Shown: piece by piece, positions 1-13,900 of the stretch
How the letters are laid out: every line of letters begins with the position of its first letter
Position numbering within the stretch: the stretch's first letter is position 1
Origin: Glandiceps talaboti
Lineage: Eukaryota > Hemichordata > Enteropneusta > Spengelidae
DNA: 64,000 nucleotides
Reading direction: 5' to 3'
NCBI RefSeq assembly: GCF_964340395.1
Contig: NC_135559.1
Coordinates: forward strand, 5,124,501 to 5,188,500
Made by a program: the position numbers and the translations under genes
The notes under the pieces: generated by a model
Database searches by the model: none
Seen by the model: the letters and a program-made list of their open reading frames with translations, nothing else
What the model was told of the DNA's origin: nothing

Positions 1-1822
1 TGACTGTTTATGGATCAATGTTCCTTTAAATTATCATTGGACATGCCTGATGACACGTTTCTCTCACGCACTTATGCAAACATCATAGCTGTAATATGCC
101 ACTAGAGGGCACAAGTCATTAAAAAGGTGTATAGGTTGCAGTTTATTGGAAAGGGCTAAAGACAGCAAACTTTATTTGAAACGTTAATAGAGGGCGCACT
201 TTATTGGAGTGGGTGATAGAGGCGCTTTTTATTGAAAAGGTTTACTGGTTTGTTTATCTCATTTATGTTTATGGTTTTTAGCACAACTGAACTTGTTCAG
301 TAGTGCTATAGGGATCGCCCGGCGTCTGTCTGTCTGTCTGTGTGTGTGGATGTGTGTGTGTGTGTGTGTAAACAACTTAAAGTCAAAAACCGCTGAACCG
401 ATTGCCACGATATTTGGTGGGTCCATTACTTTGGGTGTCTAGTTGGGAAATTGTTCAAATCAAAATGATCGCATCACAGGTGTGTGATTTGGGTCAAAAA
501 ATGTGATTTTTGGTCAAAAAACTTAAACTCAGAAACTACTGGGGAGATTGGTGCGAAATTTGGTGGGAACATTCTTAAGGGGGTGTAAAGTAAGATTTGT
601 TCATGAGGGTGAGGTTTTTTTTTTTTTTGTTTCTCATCTCCAATGGAATAGTCAGGCGGGTCGGGCGGGCGAAATAAAAAAAAAAGGGGGGGCAAGAAAA
701 AAAAATGTATTTTTTCAGTTCTATTCTCTGTCCTTTCTGTCCTGTTAGTCTCTATACAACTTCATTTCTCTTCTCTTTATTGAATTCCTTGTTACAAGTC
801 TCTTTCCTTCATTTTAGCAAGGGTGACAAGTCTGTAGAACAACTTTGTAAGAAGATGATTAAATACTTATCATCCTGATGGGTGTATATATGTAGCCATG
901 AACTATTGTGTGATTTTATCAGGAGTACTAATACATTCGTCCTATTAATCAAAGTGGCATTGCCATCGCTAACAATATTTTCAAGTTATCCAATTTGAAC
1001 TTTAGTATGTAACTTTTTGAAACACTTACGTGATTGTCATCAGTGTGCTAGATGAATTTTCATTTATATAAACCATTACTTCTATGAAACATTTTTCTTC
1101 AGTGTGAACTTGTCAAAATAATCCACCAGATAACATGTAAACATTTCTAGAACTCAGAACCCCTTTGGGATTTACTGTTTAAAAGTAATTAAAAGTAATA
1201 ATGTAAACATTGGAATCGGGTCATGAAACGCTATGGAGTCAGTCATTTCCCTGATAATACAACTAATTTAAAGCTAAAAACTGGTCAAGAAATTAGGAAT
1301 GCAGTATGACTTTTACCAATTTTAAGCATAATTTTGAAAATGATGGAAATATTCTGAGCTATTATTACATTGCAGCAAAATGTACCGCGTGACAGTATTA
1401 ATTTTGAGCCCTGTCTCTCATCAAACCTCAACGGCTTCAGCCATGATGAAAGACACATGCTGCTCCTGACGTAACAAAGGGGTTGGGTGGGTGGGTGGGT
1501 GAGAGGGGGGGGGGGGGTTAGACGACAGTGTTCTGCCAAGGTTTCCAACAAGTGGGGACACAGGCCCCTTGGTTCCAAAAAGTGGTGTCATTTGACAGGG
1601 AGTGGGGTCAATTATTATTGTCTATGAAATATTCATAAAAATTATCTCAGACCACTATAGAGATACTGTGGTCTGAGATATTCCATTACGTATAGACCAT
1701 TACCTAACTACATAAAAAAATTCCATTCATAATAACAGTTCCCAGTAAGCTATTTTTTGAAAATTGTGTACTACACATTACACCTTAGAAAAAGAAGGCA
1801 ATTAAGATTATGTAATTTTAAG

Positions 1823-1953
<131 letters not shown>

Positions 1954-3660
1954 TGATATATTGTTTAGAAAGATTGGACAGCCAGGTAGTCACAATTTTT
2001 AATCTGAATATCAATGAATAGCAGTGCTAAAATTTATAATTTTTTCAGACAAGGACAATGAACAATTTCAAAATAAGTTACAATGAACATATGATTGAAT
2101 AAAAACTTTGAGAAATCCTAAACTTGTAACCACTTGTTTCATTTTTAAAATTGTTAGTACACTGCTGTGTTTATCATTCCCTCTTCAAATTCATGACATT
2201 CCTGAAGAAAAAAAATCCCTGACTTTAAAAAGTACCAAATGTGAACGAAAAACTTACAAATAATAGTCAAACAAACTTTAAAATAATTTATTTTTTATTA
2301 ATTAACCCTTACTGGCTGTGTATCATGATTTGGTCCTGCTATATCAAATGACAGCATAGTTACGTACCGTAAACTTGCAATGATACGGAAAGCTGACATT
2401 AGGTGTCCTTGAAACTCAGAACTTGAATCTTTAACTAAAACTATCAACAAAGTCAAAGTTGGGATGCTCTGTAAATATTACATTAATGTTTTTCTGATTT
2501 GCACAACAAGTTCGTTCTTCATGTCTGACCGGGCGCACATGCATCGGCCGTCTATAGTGGCCATGCCAGTGATTACGCATTGATTCAGTGCCCAACATTC
2601 ACATGTGTCACTAGCACTGTCAACATCATGCAACACGATCCCCTAACACAGCTTTTTCGGAATCAAAATACACATGTACTCATTTAATTTAACCCATCAA
2701 CAAATGAAAATCACAACCTGTCCCATAAATTTGGTTCACGAAGGCTTCTGAGCTGTGGCATGGCAGATAGATGTTCCGGTAGCAAGTTCAGTGTTTCGCT
2801 CACGTCAGTGATTAGGTCAGAGGTCACGACAGTGACAGTAGACAAAACATGTGATGAGAGACGTCCATTTCGACGTCTCATCTAATCCCTCTAATGTTTT
2901 AATTTGTAGATTAAGTTTATCAAAGTTGATCTTTTTGTGGCATTTTTTATGATAACAATAGAACTGCGCGTTGTCACTGTATCTTATATGATGTCAACAA
3001 AACTTTCCCTTACGCAGTCAGTATACTTCTTGTGGGATTCACGTCGAGCCAGAGCCGAGCCTAGCCTGGTCCGGCCGTGGACTTAGATAATTTTGATGTC
3101 TGCCGTAAAATGAATGCGCCAAAGCGATGAAAGGTGGGAAAATTATTGCTTCATTTGTAATTTTAGGGGGCCAATGTCGCAAGGTCGTGGCCTCGGCAGA
3201 ACTGGCCTAAGACGCCATGGGGAACCTTACTATTTTGCTGTGCTCAGGGGTCGGTCGGAAATAAAAACACTTTTTTTTTTCTGATGTCGGAGCTGCAAAT
3301 TAGGGTCGGTCGGGAGATGAGAAACAGAAAAATAAAAAGGGCCGCCCTGACGGGATGATTCCATCAGTGATATGCAAATTAGGGCTAAAAATGTGTCTTT
3401 TTGGTTAAAAATCTTTAATTCTAAAACTACTGAGCAGATTGGGCTGAAATTTAATGGGAATGTATCTAGGGATGTATGGACGAAGAAATATTAAGCATAC
3501 CATGATTCCATGAGTGATATGCAAATTAGGTGTAAAAATGTTCATTTTTGGTCAAAAACTTATATCTCAAAAAGTACTTGGTCAATTAGTCTGAAACTTG
3601 GCAAGATGTTTCTGAAACTGTTATTCTGCAGATTTTCTTAAAAACATTTTGACAAAATTG

Positions 3661-4050
3661 GCCCTAGCAACCATGACCACACCCTTTAGCAACAACCAAA
3701 TGGCAGTATATTTTGGTCAAATAACAACATCATCTGGTAAGCAAGTGAGTAAACATTCAAAAAAATGTATGTAAATTTGCATAGCAACAAGACCACGCCC
3801 ATAACAACAGCCAAATAATCACGTATATTGCAAAGATAACAACAGGAATAGAAAGACAGATGAATAAACATTCAAAAAATGTATGCAAATACCCTAGTAA
3901 CCATGACCACGCCCATAGCAACAGCCAAACGGTGGTGTATTTCACAAAGATAACAACAGGGTTTAATAGACAATTGAATAAACATTCAAAAAATGTATGT
4001 AAATTTTCCTAGCAACAAGACCACGCCCATAGCAACATAGACTAGCATAT
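3661..4050 (+). repeat. Tandem repeat, about 3.5 units of ~115 bp
   Basis: Each unit contains a 'gaccacgcccat' block followed by 'agcaacagcc', then an 'ataacaacagg' block and 'aataaacattcaaaaaatgtatg'. Unit starts are near 3665, 3781, 3898 and 4012. A reverse-complement relative of one unit lies inside the MITE-like insertion at 28736-29134, so the unit probably derives from a mobile-element interior. Confidence 0.85.
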
Positions 4051-4164
4051 GGATAAACATTTTTAAAAACTACAGTTGTGCTACAATGCCATTGGCGGTA
4101 TTTTTTTTTCAGTATTCACAAAATTATTTTTGATTTACTTACTTATATTATATTGTGTTTGCAG

Positions 4165-4326
4165 GAAGCCACTGTTCAAGTACTGTTATGAATGTGGTCG
4201 ATCTATTGGAGTGAGGCTATCGGCATGTACACGATGCAAGGAAGTCTACTATTGTAGCAAGGCATGTAAACTGAAGGCATGGAATGCCAGACACAAAGAG
4301 GAATGTGTCAGAATTGCAGGTATGCT

Positions 4327-4363
<37 letters not shown>

Positions 4364-5278
4364 GGGTAAATAATCAATCAATTTACAAAATGATTAATAA
4401 AATGATGGACCTCAATATTAACTAAAGTTAATAGAGGCAGTGTACAGATTCATTTTGAAAGTTTCAGTGTCATGAATGTACAACTTTCAAGTAATGATGA
4501 AAGTGTGCTGGTCTTTATAAAAGCATGAATGTACATAGCTATAGGTTTTCAATGTTGTTGTACTCCCAGTGAGGCATAATGAAGTACACAAGAAAGTATA
4601 TGCAAATGGATTGGTGAGAGAAGAGTTTGCTGATCATCACATGGGACTTATACAAGTGGAGTGCTATTTACCAGTTTGTTATGGAATGACGCTCCTGTGC
4701 ATTGTTCACAGTAAAATAGAACCACTAGTAAGAGAGTTCTATTTCACTTGTATAACATAAAATAGAATCTCTAGTTAGGACTAAAGAGAGTTCTAGTTCA
4801 ATATATACCACCACCAGAGGGCAGTGTGTACTTTCAGATAAACAGTGTTGGTTCTGTTTACTTACAATGCACTGTGTTTATTTTCTGTACAGGGAGAAGC
4901 CGCAGTCCAAGTCCATCAGGTAAAGGGGGTAGGGTAGTAGGCAGTCAGCCCGGTCGGATTGACAGTCCTACCCCAACTACAAATCCCAACTCCAATGCTA
5001 AAGTAACAGTGGAAGCTCTCATGGGGAAAAATGCATCCAACTATGGCAAAGGGAGGAAAGAAGTAACGATTAAAGGAAAAGGAAGTAATAAAGGAAAGCT
5101 GGGTGGTAAAGGGGGTCAAGTTATGGGGTCAAAAGGTAAAGGTCAATACTCTGCTGGGGGTAGTGGTGGTAGTGGTAGCGCTGTCAGTAGTGGTTTTAGG
5201 AAAGGTGGCCTAGACAGCAGTAAATACATGGACACCCCAGCAAGTAGAGAATACACAGAAAATTATAGTTTTAATTGA
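4165..5278 (+). CDS. 3' end of a MYND-type zinc finger protein gene (two exons), probably ANKMY1-like
   Basis: Two exons are visible. Exon A (4165-4319) follows a TTTGCAG acceptor and ends at a GTATGC donor. Exon B (4893-5278) follows a TGTACAG acceptor and ends in TGA. Phases match (one base of a Gly codon, then two). Exon A encodes a complete MYND finger with the C-x2-C...C-x2-C...C-x3-C...H-x3-C spacing (CYECG, CTRC, YYCSKAC, HKEEC). MYND fingers bind proline-rich peptides. Exon B encodes a low-complexity Ser/Pro then Gly/Lys-rich tail ending ENYSFN. The finger sequence (CGRSIGVRL...) resembles the C-terminal MYND of ANKMY1 as I remember it, which would put the ankyrin/MORN part upstream of the window. 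That assignment is from memory and is not proven. An upstream exon must exist, because exon A starts mid-codon. Confidence 0.75.
4322..4362 (+). repeat. (CAAT)n microsatellite directly after a splice donor
   Basis: A run of 'aatc' tetranucleotides starts only a few bases inside the intron, right after the GTATGC donor at 4320. A degenerate extension continues to about 4390. Confidence 0.9.
4811..4826 (+). promoter_or_regulatory. CTCF-like core motif
   Basis: CCACCAGAGGGCAGTG matches the conserved bilaterian CTCF core very closely. It lies in the last intron of the MYND gene, 67 bp before exon B. Motif match only; no occupancy evidence. Confidence 0.4.
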
Positions 5279-5690
5279 TGTATTTGTGGAGGGTGCACAG
5301 TAATGCATGTGTATGTGTACTGGGGTGCTTGTAATATTTTAGTGCATATTGGCTTGGTATTGCTTCAATGAGTGAGGTGTCATTTAGCTTTTACTATGGT
5401 AACACTATACAGCAGTCTTGGTGAAACAGTATGGTTTGCGATAAAGTGATGAAGCTTAGTGAATGATAAAAACTACTACACAATGCAGCCTGGCTATATA
5501 CTGAACCTGTTTATAGTGAACACAGTATATGTACTTGGTTGGTGACTCAAATGGGACTCTTTAGACAGTGGCGTGATGTGAAACTTTTTGAAAGGTTCAC
5601 TCCTATTGGTTATGAATTAGTCGATAAAATGACATCACTTGCCTGTATTGCAGCTGATAATGATGATAAAATATTGTATGCTTTCCATCA
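5279..5690 (+). other. 3' UTR / downstream region of the MYND gene
   Basis: Non-coding, AT-rich sequence after the TGA at 5276-5278. I could not fix a polyadenylation site with confidence. AATAAA motifs occur further on, for example in 'caatgaataaatg' near 6983. Confidence 0.4.
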
Positions 5691-5705
5691 GTGGGTACCT
5701 TCGTA

Positions 5706-5936
5706 ATGCTTCACATTGGCCAATTATTGGGAAACTTCCAAATGATTTGCATTGACCAATCAGTGAGAACCTTCGAAATGCTTCACATCGGCCAATCAGT
5801 GAGAACCTTTAAAATGCTTCACATTAGCCAGTCAGTGAACCTTTCAAAATGCTTCACATTGGCCAATCAGTGGGACCCTTGCAAGTGCTTCACACCAGCC
5901 AATCAGTGGGAACCTTTCAAATGTTTCACATCAGCT
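5706..5936 (+). repeat. Degenerate ~36-bp minisatellite carrying CCAAT motifs
   Basis: Six to seven units share 'atgcttcacat' then 'ggccaatcagtg' then 'ggaacctt'. Unit starts lie near 5707, 5743, 5779, 5815, 5850 and 5886. Most units contain CCAATCAGTG. Probably within the 3' flank of the MYND gene. Confidence 0.85.
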
Positions 5937-6295
5937 GTCAGAGATTAATTCCTCATGAATAGGGTTATTACTTTTATTCAGAAAATAGAGACAACTGTTA
6001 AAACAACCAATCAGAATGAACCTACTTACAATGCTTTACACACACAAGAGGTTATGTAAGGGTGAGCCTAGTTGCTTCATGTTACATCCATGGGTTAAGT
6101 ATGTGCAAGATTTCCTTTAACAAACACCTCAATGTGGTGGTCATACAGTATTCACTATTGATTCATTATAGTGAGGCTGCAATGTGTATATTTGATTTCT
6201 TAATCTAGTGTTGACACTTGCATTTAACATTAGGACAGTAAACAGAGAATGTATCACCGTTTACCATGTAATAAGACATATATGTACACACTTCA

Positions 6296-6575
6296 GTGTC
6301 ACATCATGTTATAAGATGTAAAAGTTATATAATATGCAATTTTCATGTAATAAGGTACATATTGTATGGAAACAGCTGCAGTCATGTGATAAACTGCAGA
6401 ATTCATGTGATAAGGTACAAAATTTATTTGATAAGCTGCAGTTTTCATATGATAAAGGTATCACATGATAAGATAGTGTTCATGTGATAGGAAGCTGTTG
6501 TCATGTGATACGGTGTAGTAATCATGTGATAACTAGTGATCAAATGAGAAGCAGGTGTCACGTGATAAGATATTT
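6296..6575 (+). repeat. Degenerate tandem repeat with TCATGTGATAAG core
   Basis: Roughly ten diverged copies of 'tcatgtgataag' spaced by about 20-30 bp, with 'gctgcag' between several of them. The core contains the E-box CATGTG. No coding capacity. Confidence 0.75.
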
Positions 6576-6579
6576 CCAT

Positions 6580-9500
6580 TTCCAATGCAATATTCATACA
6601 ATATGGTTTTGATCTGATGTAATGTAATGGGATATAGTTGTAAACTGGAAATGTAATAATTTACTTCAAGAAATTCTGGAAATAATAATTAATAATAATT
6701 CTGGAAACGTAATAATTTACTTCAAGTTTATGTATCCAAACTAAATCAGACAGGTTAGAGGAAGTAAATGGACATATAATGGCTAAAATTTGTACAATGT
6801 TATGGCTAAAATCAGAATAAGCATCCACACATATTTGTAAAGAATTTTAACCCCTTCTTTCATTGAGTACTTACCTATTTCATGCTACTAATTCACTGGT
6901 GTTTTGTACATCACTTATAAATATAGTAATTCTATCACCCCCAGTACTAACCACTAATATGCTATGAGGAGGAATTTAAACAATGAATAAATGTAGTATT
7001 CCTCTTCCCTGTGGTATGTCATTTGTGTTGCATCTTTGTGACAAATTTGATTGAAATATCACTAACATAGAAAAAATACTGTAATGTCTATTTTTGGATC
7101 GTATATTACATGTGATTAAAATTCAAAACTCTCATCTTCTGGTTTAAAAAAAAAGTAACCCATAACTTTGTCTTCCTTTCTCCCAATCAAGTGTCTGACT
7201 TCTCCTCCCTAACCTGATCTCACCTAGGTGAGTACACGGTACAAATCCTACTACCTTTCCTGAAATTCCCGTACACGATAGAAATCCACTGCACTGCATG
7301 CTGACAAGCTTCAAGAATGGATGTCAAAACTGTACACTCAATAGGGAACTTGCAAACCCGCCATGTTGAATGTTGCATCATGGGAAATGTGATAATAAAT
7401 ACTAATCAATTAGCATCGTAAACAATAATGTTACATTGTTTGTAACCACAAATAATCAATTTATAGTTACCCTGACCATTGTAGGAGGTTTATTTTATCG
7501 GTAGCTCCAGATTAGGTATTACGATAACCACAGATAATCCCATAGTCCTTTGCGTCTGAGCATGCTCAGTCCGGATTGCAAGTTCCCTACTCTAGTTGTC
7601 TAGGGATGGAAAAGGGAGAAGTTCTCTGAACTTTCCCCACAGTTGTCCATTATACCAAATTACCCTCAAAACTACTGACTGAAATTACTCCCAATATTAC
7701 AGAGGGAAAGAGATGGGAGTTATATTGGAAGTCATTAATACTATTTTTCCACCTCTCCCTAATGATGTATTTAAAGCTAACAGATTGGTATATTTTGTGA
7801 CACACTTGATTTGCAAATATCACATTTAAAACAGTCTTGAAATTCCGAAATTTCCTATGTTCATATTCTTTAGCCATGATATTCCAAGTTGTAACTGTGC
7901 ACTTCTTGTATAATATATTCTCTTATGTTATGGTTTGGATCACCTTCATATACTTTTATGTAAAATAAAATGGAAATAGATTATAATTTTGTAAATAAGT
8001 AAGAAATATTCATCATTTTATTAGAATTTACAGAAAATTTTAGGATCAGCTCTTTTTGTCAGTGTATTTCTGAATTCTTTTTGAGTACTGTTGTACGAAC
8101 ACACTTTACTGTAAAAAACATTTAGGGAAAAGTTGATTGTTTGTAGAGATATTATGTAAGTAGTCATTTGATTGGAAGATGGCTATCTGAATATAGAGTT
8201 CAGGTAGAGTTCAGGTAAAATATGACCAATCGTACTCAGCCTTGCAAAATGTTAACCATGGCTTTCACTCAATAATTTTATTTTGATTGTGGATATTTCA
8301 TGGCAGTAGAGAGCTGTGATTATTTTGAGTTTGTTTTTTATTATGTACGGATTATAAAATGTTATCATGTAATATTGAAAAGTAGCACAATTTCTGTCTT
8401 CAGTGAAACATTTTCAAAAAAATTAAAAATGCATGTGATTATTAGGTTTTCACTATTTTCATTACATGCCTTCATTATGTATGTTTCAAGTATACTTTAT
8501 TTTGCAGCCTTCCTAAACATTTAGTTTTATGAAATTATGAAATTTAGTTTTATGAAATTAATGCAGTATGTATAAGGTTTGGTAGGTCTTGCAAATTGAT
8601 CATTTCTGTTAGTATTATGACAGAAAGTTGAAAATAATTTCATTTTTATGTCTCAGAAGGAAGATTGATTCATAATAACATGATATAATTTTAATGATGT
8701 CATATTTTATAATTTTACTGGGCAAATTCAAATACTTGGAATATATTTTATTGCAATCATAAATTTTAATTTTCAATATTTACATATAGTTAACTGCTGT
8801 GTTAGTTATTCTGAATGTTATCACAGCCTGACGTTAGAACCCACACCTGTAGAAATTAATGCCACCCTCCGTCCTTCATCCTAGCATACCAGAGGTAGAG
8901 TTAAGTAGGAAATTTGTATAATTTAGTATCATCCTCCGTCCCCTCTCTAACAAACCAGGGGGTTTAGCTTTTGGAAATTTGTATAAATTAATGTCACTCT
9001 CTGTCCTCTCTCCAAACACCACAGGTGTGTTGCTGTGTAGACAATTTTTAGAAATTTATTCCAAATATTACACCAGTCCAATGCTAGGCACTGAGACTGT
9101 ATTAACAGTGTCTATCCCCTCCACTAACAACCAGGGTTAGTTTATGATGCTAGGCACTGAGACCTTGCCTGTGTAAAAATCAGTACAGTACACCTTCTAT
9201 CCCTTAACACCACAGGGGTGAAACTACTTTATTTGAAAAATTTAGAAGCTATTCCAACTATTATATCAAGTTGGTACTAGACTATGTAAATCAGTACCTC
9301 CTTCTGTACCCACTCTGAACACCCAATGGAGCTGACTTTAGTCAGAATATGAATGGTGAAAATAGCCAGTAAAATGTTGAAAAATGAGGACAGTAGATGC
9401 CTCTTTTTGCTGGCTACAAGCTTGTCTACTTCAACTTAGTACTTCCCTTTTCCTTACACTATTATTACTTATCAATGTATATAAACCCACCTATATAAAG

Positions 9501-10780
9501 ATACATTTGTAATTGTACATACATTTACCTTATCAAAATGTTCACGCATTTATATTTCTCTCATATATATACGGTACAGTAACCAGTCAACTTTCATTGT
9601 CAAAATGCTGTTTGACCTAATATTGTATGTATTAGTCCGTCCGGGTTCACTTATCAATAGGACTGTACCAAATTAACTGATTTGAGGGGTGAGGACAACG
9701 ATATAATTTTCACAATTTCTGAGTACTCATTAAACTGTTTATGCAAATTATTTGAATTTTAATAAACATTTTTTTGAATGTGAATTACAAAGGCATGACA
9801 ATCAGAATATATAAGTAGGATGTACGATAGATATTAAAATTCATAATTTTTGGAATTTTATTAATATTTGGCAATTTGCAATTTCAATAATGGAATGATA
9901 TATATACAACTCAGTGATAGTGTTTTCAGTGTCTGTATAGAACTGATTTATTGACATTTAAAAAAGTTCATTTTGATCATAGTTTTTAGTTTGGAAAGCT
10001 TTGATGGTTGAATAGTTGTCTTTCTTCTACAGATCACAATTAGGAGTTCTACATTTTAATTTCTCTTGACTTCACTTCATGTAGAATCATGGATATGATT
10101 TCTGTTGTAGAATTACATAGTGTCAATAAACCGTCCATTTTATAAACAATCTTTTGTGGTATGTGTCTGTGATTACAATTCCACCAGGTTTGTATTTAGT
10201 GGAAGAAGTACAATGACATAATGTCATTGACTCAAATGATGCACACATTGAGAATACTACTTATGTACAGCTTGCATTTCTTTACAGCTGGTATGTTAGA
10301 AAGACCTTTACTATTGGTCTACAATGGACACAGCCTGTAGGGTGTTATAGGCACTATAGGAATCGCCCATCTATGTCCATCCATTCATCCAAAGATAGCC
10401 ATATCTCAGACACCTACCACTCACTTTCAACCAAGCAGCTTGCATGGGGTTCCATGGATAAAGAATTTTAAAAAATACAATACTTTAACGTCCCTAGGCC
10501 CATGATGAAGGGACCCTGTTCAAGATACCTATATCAATTTTATGGGTTACTGTAGGTACAACATACAATAACCCCTGCCCCTCAGAGTCATTTTTTGGAA
10601 CATTGCAACAATGCCCATAACTTAGAGCTTTTATTTGGCCTGTTTCTTGAAAGACTGATTTCTTCGATCACCTTTGCAGTGAAATGGTAGATTTTAATAT
10701 AGCTAACATACATATCTATTAACAGACATTCAAAATCCAAAAACTTTAACACGTTTGGTTTTATTTTGAAAAAATCAAAT
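6580..10780. other. AT-rich intergenic region
   Basis: No coding exon is recognisable. A block at about 8830-9340 contains diverged tandem units sharing 'tccgtcc', 'aaatttgtataaatta' and 'caccacagg' motifs. A 'cactataggaatcgccc' motif at about 10350 resembles 'gctatagggatcgccc' at 305-320, so both belong to one dispersed family. Confidence 0.6.
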
Positions 10781-10785
10781 ACATA

Positions 10786-10791
10786 TTTATT
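10786..10791 (-). terminator. Probable polyadenylation signal of the photolyase gene
   Basis: AATAAA on the minus strand about 135 bases after the photolyase stop codon (10926-10928), the only close match before AT-rich sequence. Confidence 0.6.
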
Positions 10792-10827
10792 AAAATCACA
10801 TAGCTGCATAATTGAAAAGCATAAATA

Positions 10828-10944
10828 TGTTTGGGTGGACTTCCATCACAGTACTTCTTAGCTTTGTGTTTGGGTGGACTTCCATCTTAATACTTCTTGG
10901 CTTTATGTTTGGGTGGACTTCCATCTTAGTACTTCTTAGCTTTG
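10828..10944 (-). repeat. 3 x 39-bp tandem repeat spanning the photolyase stop codon
   Basis: Units are 10828-10866, 10867-10905 and 10906-10944. The first one in transcript order (10906-10944) holds the last codons KAKKY and the TAA stop; the other two lie in the 3' UTR. The 39-bp period keeps the reading frame, so each copy spells KAKKY, then TAA, TAA and finally TGT, then DGSPPKH. Confidence 0.93.
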
Positions 10945-13900
10945 TACTGTCTGACAAACTGTGCCACATCAAACTTTCGTTTACATCCTTTATAATTCAT
11001 ATAACGTATCTTTCCAAAAATAACTCTTTCAGCCCAGCCTTGGTCATGAATACCACATATGGACCACATACAACCTAACAGAACGAAACATAAGTGCGTT
11101 AATTTCTCTATAATTTCAGCAAACTGTACATTCTGTACATATCACTGATACAATTGCTTTGCATAGTACAAGAGGTAAAGTTCACAGTCAGCTACATAAT
11201 GTATAGCCCGGGATTAACATATTTGCCATACTACAAATCTATATAGCAAAAATACTTCAAAGTTGCACTAGCTGCAACTGGAATGGTTTCTGAAACTCAT
11301 TTTTGGGATATAATGACTTGCTAGTAATATTGTACTGCTTGAACAGTATTGAATCACATGTAGGTAAACATATTTGTGTAGCAGAACACATAATATGGTG
11401 CAATATATTCAATTTATGAATTTTGGGGTCCACACCCTAAAATCAGCACTCAATACATCACGATTTCAACTTATTACTGTACTACGTATAGATAAAATAG
11501 AACTCCAATTAACATATACAATGTCTAACTATTGGTATAATACCGTATTTTGACAATTTTCAGTGAATATATTGCTTTTTGTCTGATTGAAAAAGTAATA
11601 CCACAGTTTAACAGCTTATGCCACTTTCACTTACCAACATAACCACTTGGATCTCTTCCATCGAGTTCATACTTGTCATTTAGATAGATAGCAATTTCTA
11701 AAGCTTGTTCTGGTGATTCTGTCCATTCTAAGATCTTTTTAGCCCAGTACATTCTTAAGAAACCATGCATCTTGCCTTCATTGACCATTTGTAACTGTAA
11801 CATACAAAACAATCTGAATTCATTATCTGACAATCTGGTTCTCAGCAATTGTGATTTTTGAACAATTCTTGAACTGTCATAATTGAGTATGTAAATATTG
11901 AAAGCTTTGCAATGAAGAGGGTAACCATCACATCCTTTAACAGCAAAGTGTGGGGGGGGGGGGGGGCAAATTGTAAGGTTGAAATTGACTTGTCTTATCT
12001 GTGCTGCATTGCTAGATAGTGACCACAATGTTATTAACACACAAACACCAACCTGTGCTGCATTGCAATGTTATTAACACACAAACACCAACCTGTGCTG
12101 CATTGCAATGTTATTAACACACAAACACCAACCTGTGCTGCATTGCAATGTTATTAACACACAAACACCAACCTGTGCTGCATTGCAATGTTATTAACAC
12201 ACAAACACCAACCTGTGCTGCATTGCAATGTTATTAACACAAAAACACCAACCTGTGCTGCATTGCAATGTTATTAACACACAAACACCAACCTGTGCTG
12301 CATTGCAATGTTATTAACACACAAACACCAACCTGTGCTGCATTGCAATGTTATTAACACACAAACACCAACCTGTGCTGCATTGCAATGTTATTAACAC
12401 ACAAACACCAACCTGTGCTGCATTCCACAAATCATCATGTGTTCTGGCTGTTTCTAATTTCTCTTTACTGTATACATATTCTCTTTTATCTCCACAATGG
12501 TCCTTCAATGTCTTCTTTGCCCATTCATATGCCCCTGGTGAAGTAAAGTCAGAATTTCTAGGTAAATTGTAAAATTGAACTACACAAGATGTATAGTCAT
12601 AGATGGCTTTGAGTAGAAACCTATAATCATTGTGTCATGAATGACTGGAAAGAGACTAGTGTTTGGTATCAAATTGCCCTTTTTACTTGAAATGTAGTAA
12701 GAATGAGGAAATAAAATACACAAATTTAAACCTGTCCACCTGTTTACATTACAATCTGTCATTTTGCGTCACTGTTTCGATATTATTAAACCTCTTGTAA
12801 TGCTAGCAATGGCAACTGATTAATTTTATCAGTCATGACTAAATGGCAGATATCAGCATGCCTGTATGTAGATATTTTCATAATATTCGCTTTATGTAAA
12901 TGATGTCTCTCGTGTGCTCATCTCAGAGGGCACATTTACATATAGACTTCATTAGAATATTTCAATATACATGCAGTCAATTATGGCTGACACATGCCAT
13001 CACTGCATCCCCATTCCAATGTTTTATACATATGGCATTCAAGTATCTATATATATGTAATATGACAAAAATCAATTTCTCACCTTCAACAGCATCATAC
13101 TTGTTGTTATAGTAACAGAAGTTGTCTGCTAATTCTCTCCTTATTATTCCTTCTTCTAAGTATCCCTCAACAGATTCTTTGTATTTACTTCGGTACTTCT
13201 TAACCTCTAGCATAGCTCTTTGAACTGAAACTTGACCTGTCAATTTAGTTACAATTGGATATCATTTTAATTATAATTTTTGTACCAAAAATCCATCAAT
13301 CAATATTCTCCCTTCCCCCAGAACTTATCTTTCCCCACTAAAATATGATATTTCTCTTCAAATTCCTTTTTGCTCAAAAACATTTTCAGTCCAGAAACAT
13401 ACATTTTCTTTTGATGCTTTTGCAAGACATTCAATTCCCTAAGTGGATATATTCCATTGTTATGACCTGCTAGGCAGACAAAACTTTAAGCTGCCAAAGT
13501 TCTAAAACAAGTCTCGCATTTTTAAGTACAGCGGCAAAAATAACCACCAAAGCAATACACAACTATACATAAATTCCATCCCCATCAAATGAGACATACC
13601 ATATATATATCATTATGACAGACAGACAGACAGACAGACTGACAGACAGAGAGACAGACAGACAGACAGACAAACAAACCTAGTTATGCTATGAATTTTG
13701 AAAATGTACTTTTTAAAAAAAATATTTTAAAAAATTTAGAAGAATTTTTAGCAAAACAGCAAAATGTGAAAGAACTCTCCTTCGATAAAGAACTTGTAGT
13801 TCTACACACTCCTCCTGAAAACAATTATGACTATTTAATTTTCACAACTTACCAAAGTGAAACCATGGTGACATATTACTCAATGTTGTTTTGTTAGGAT

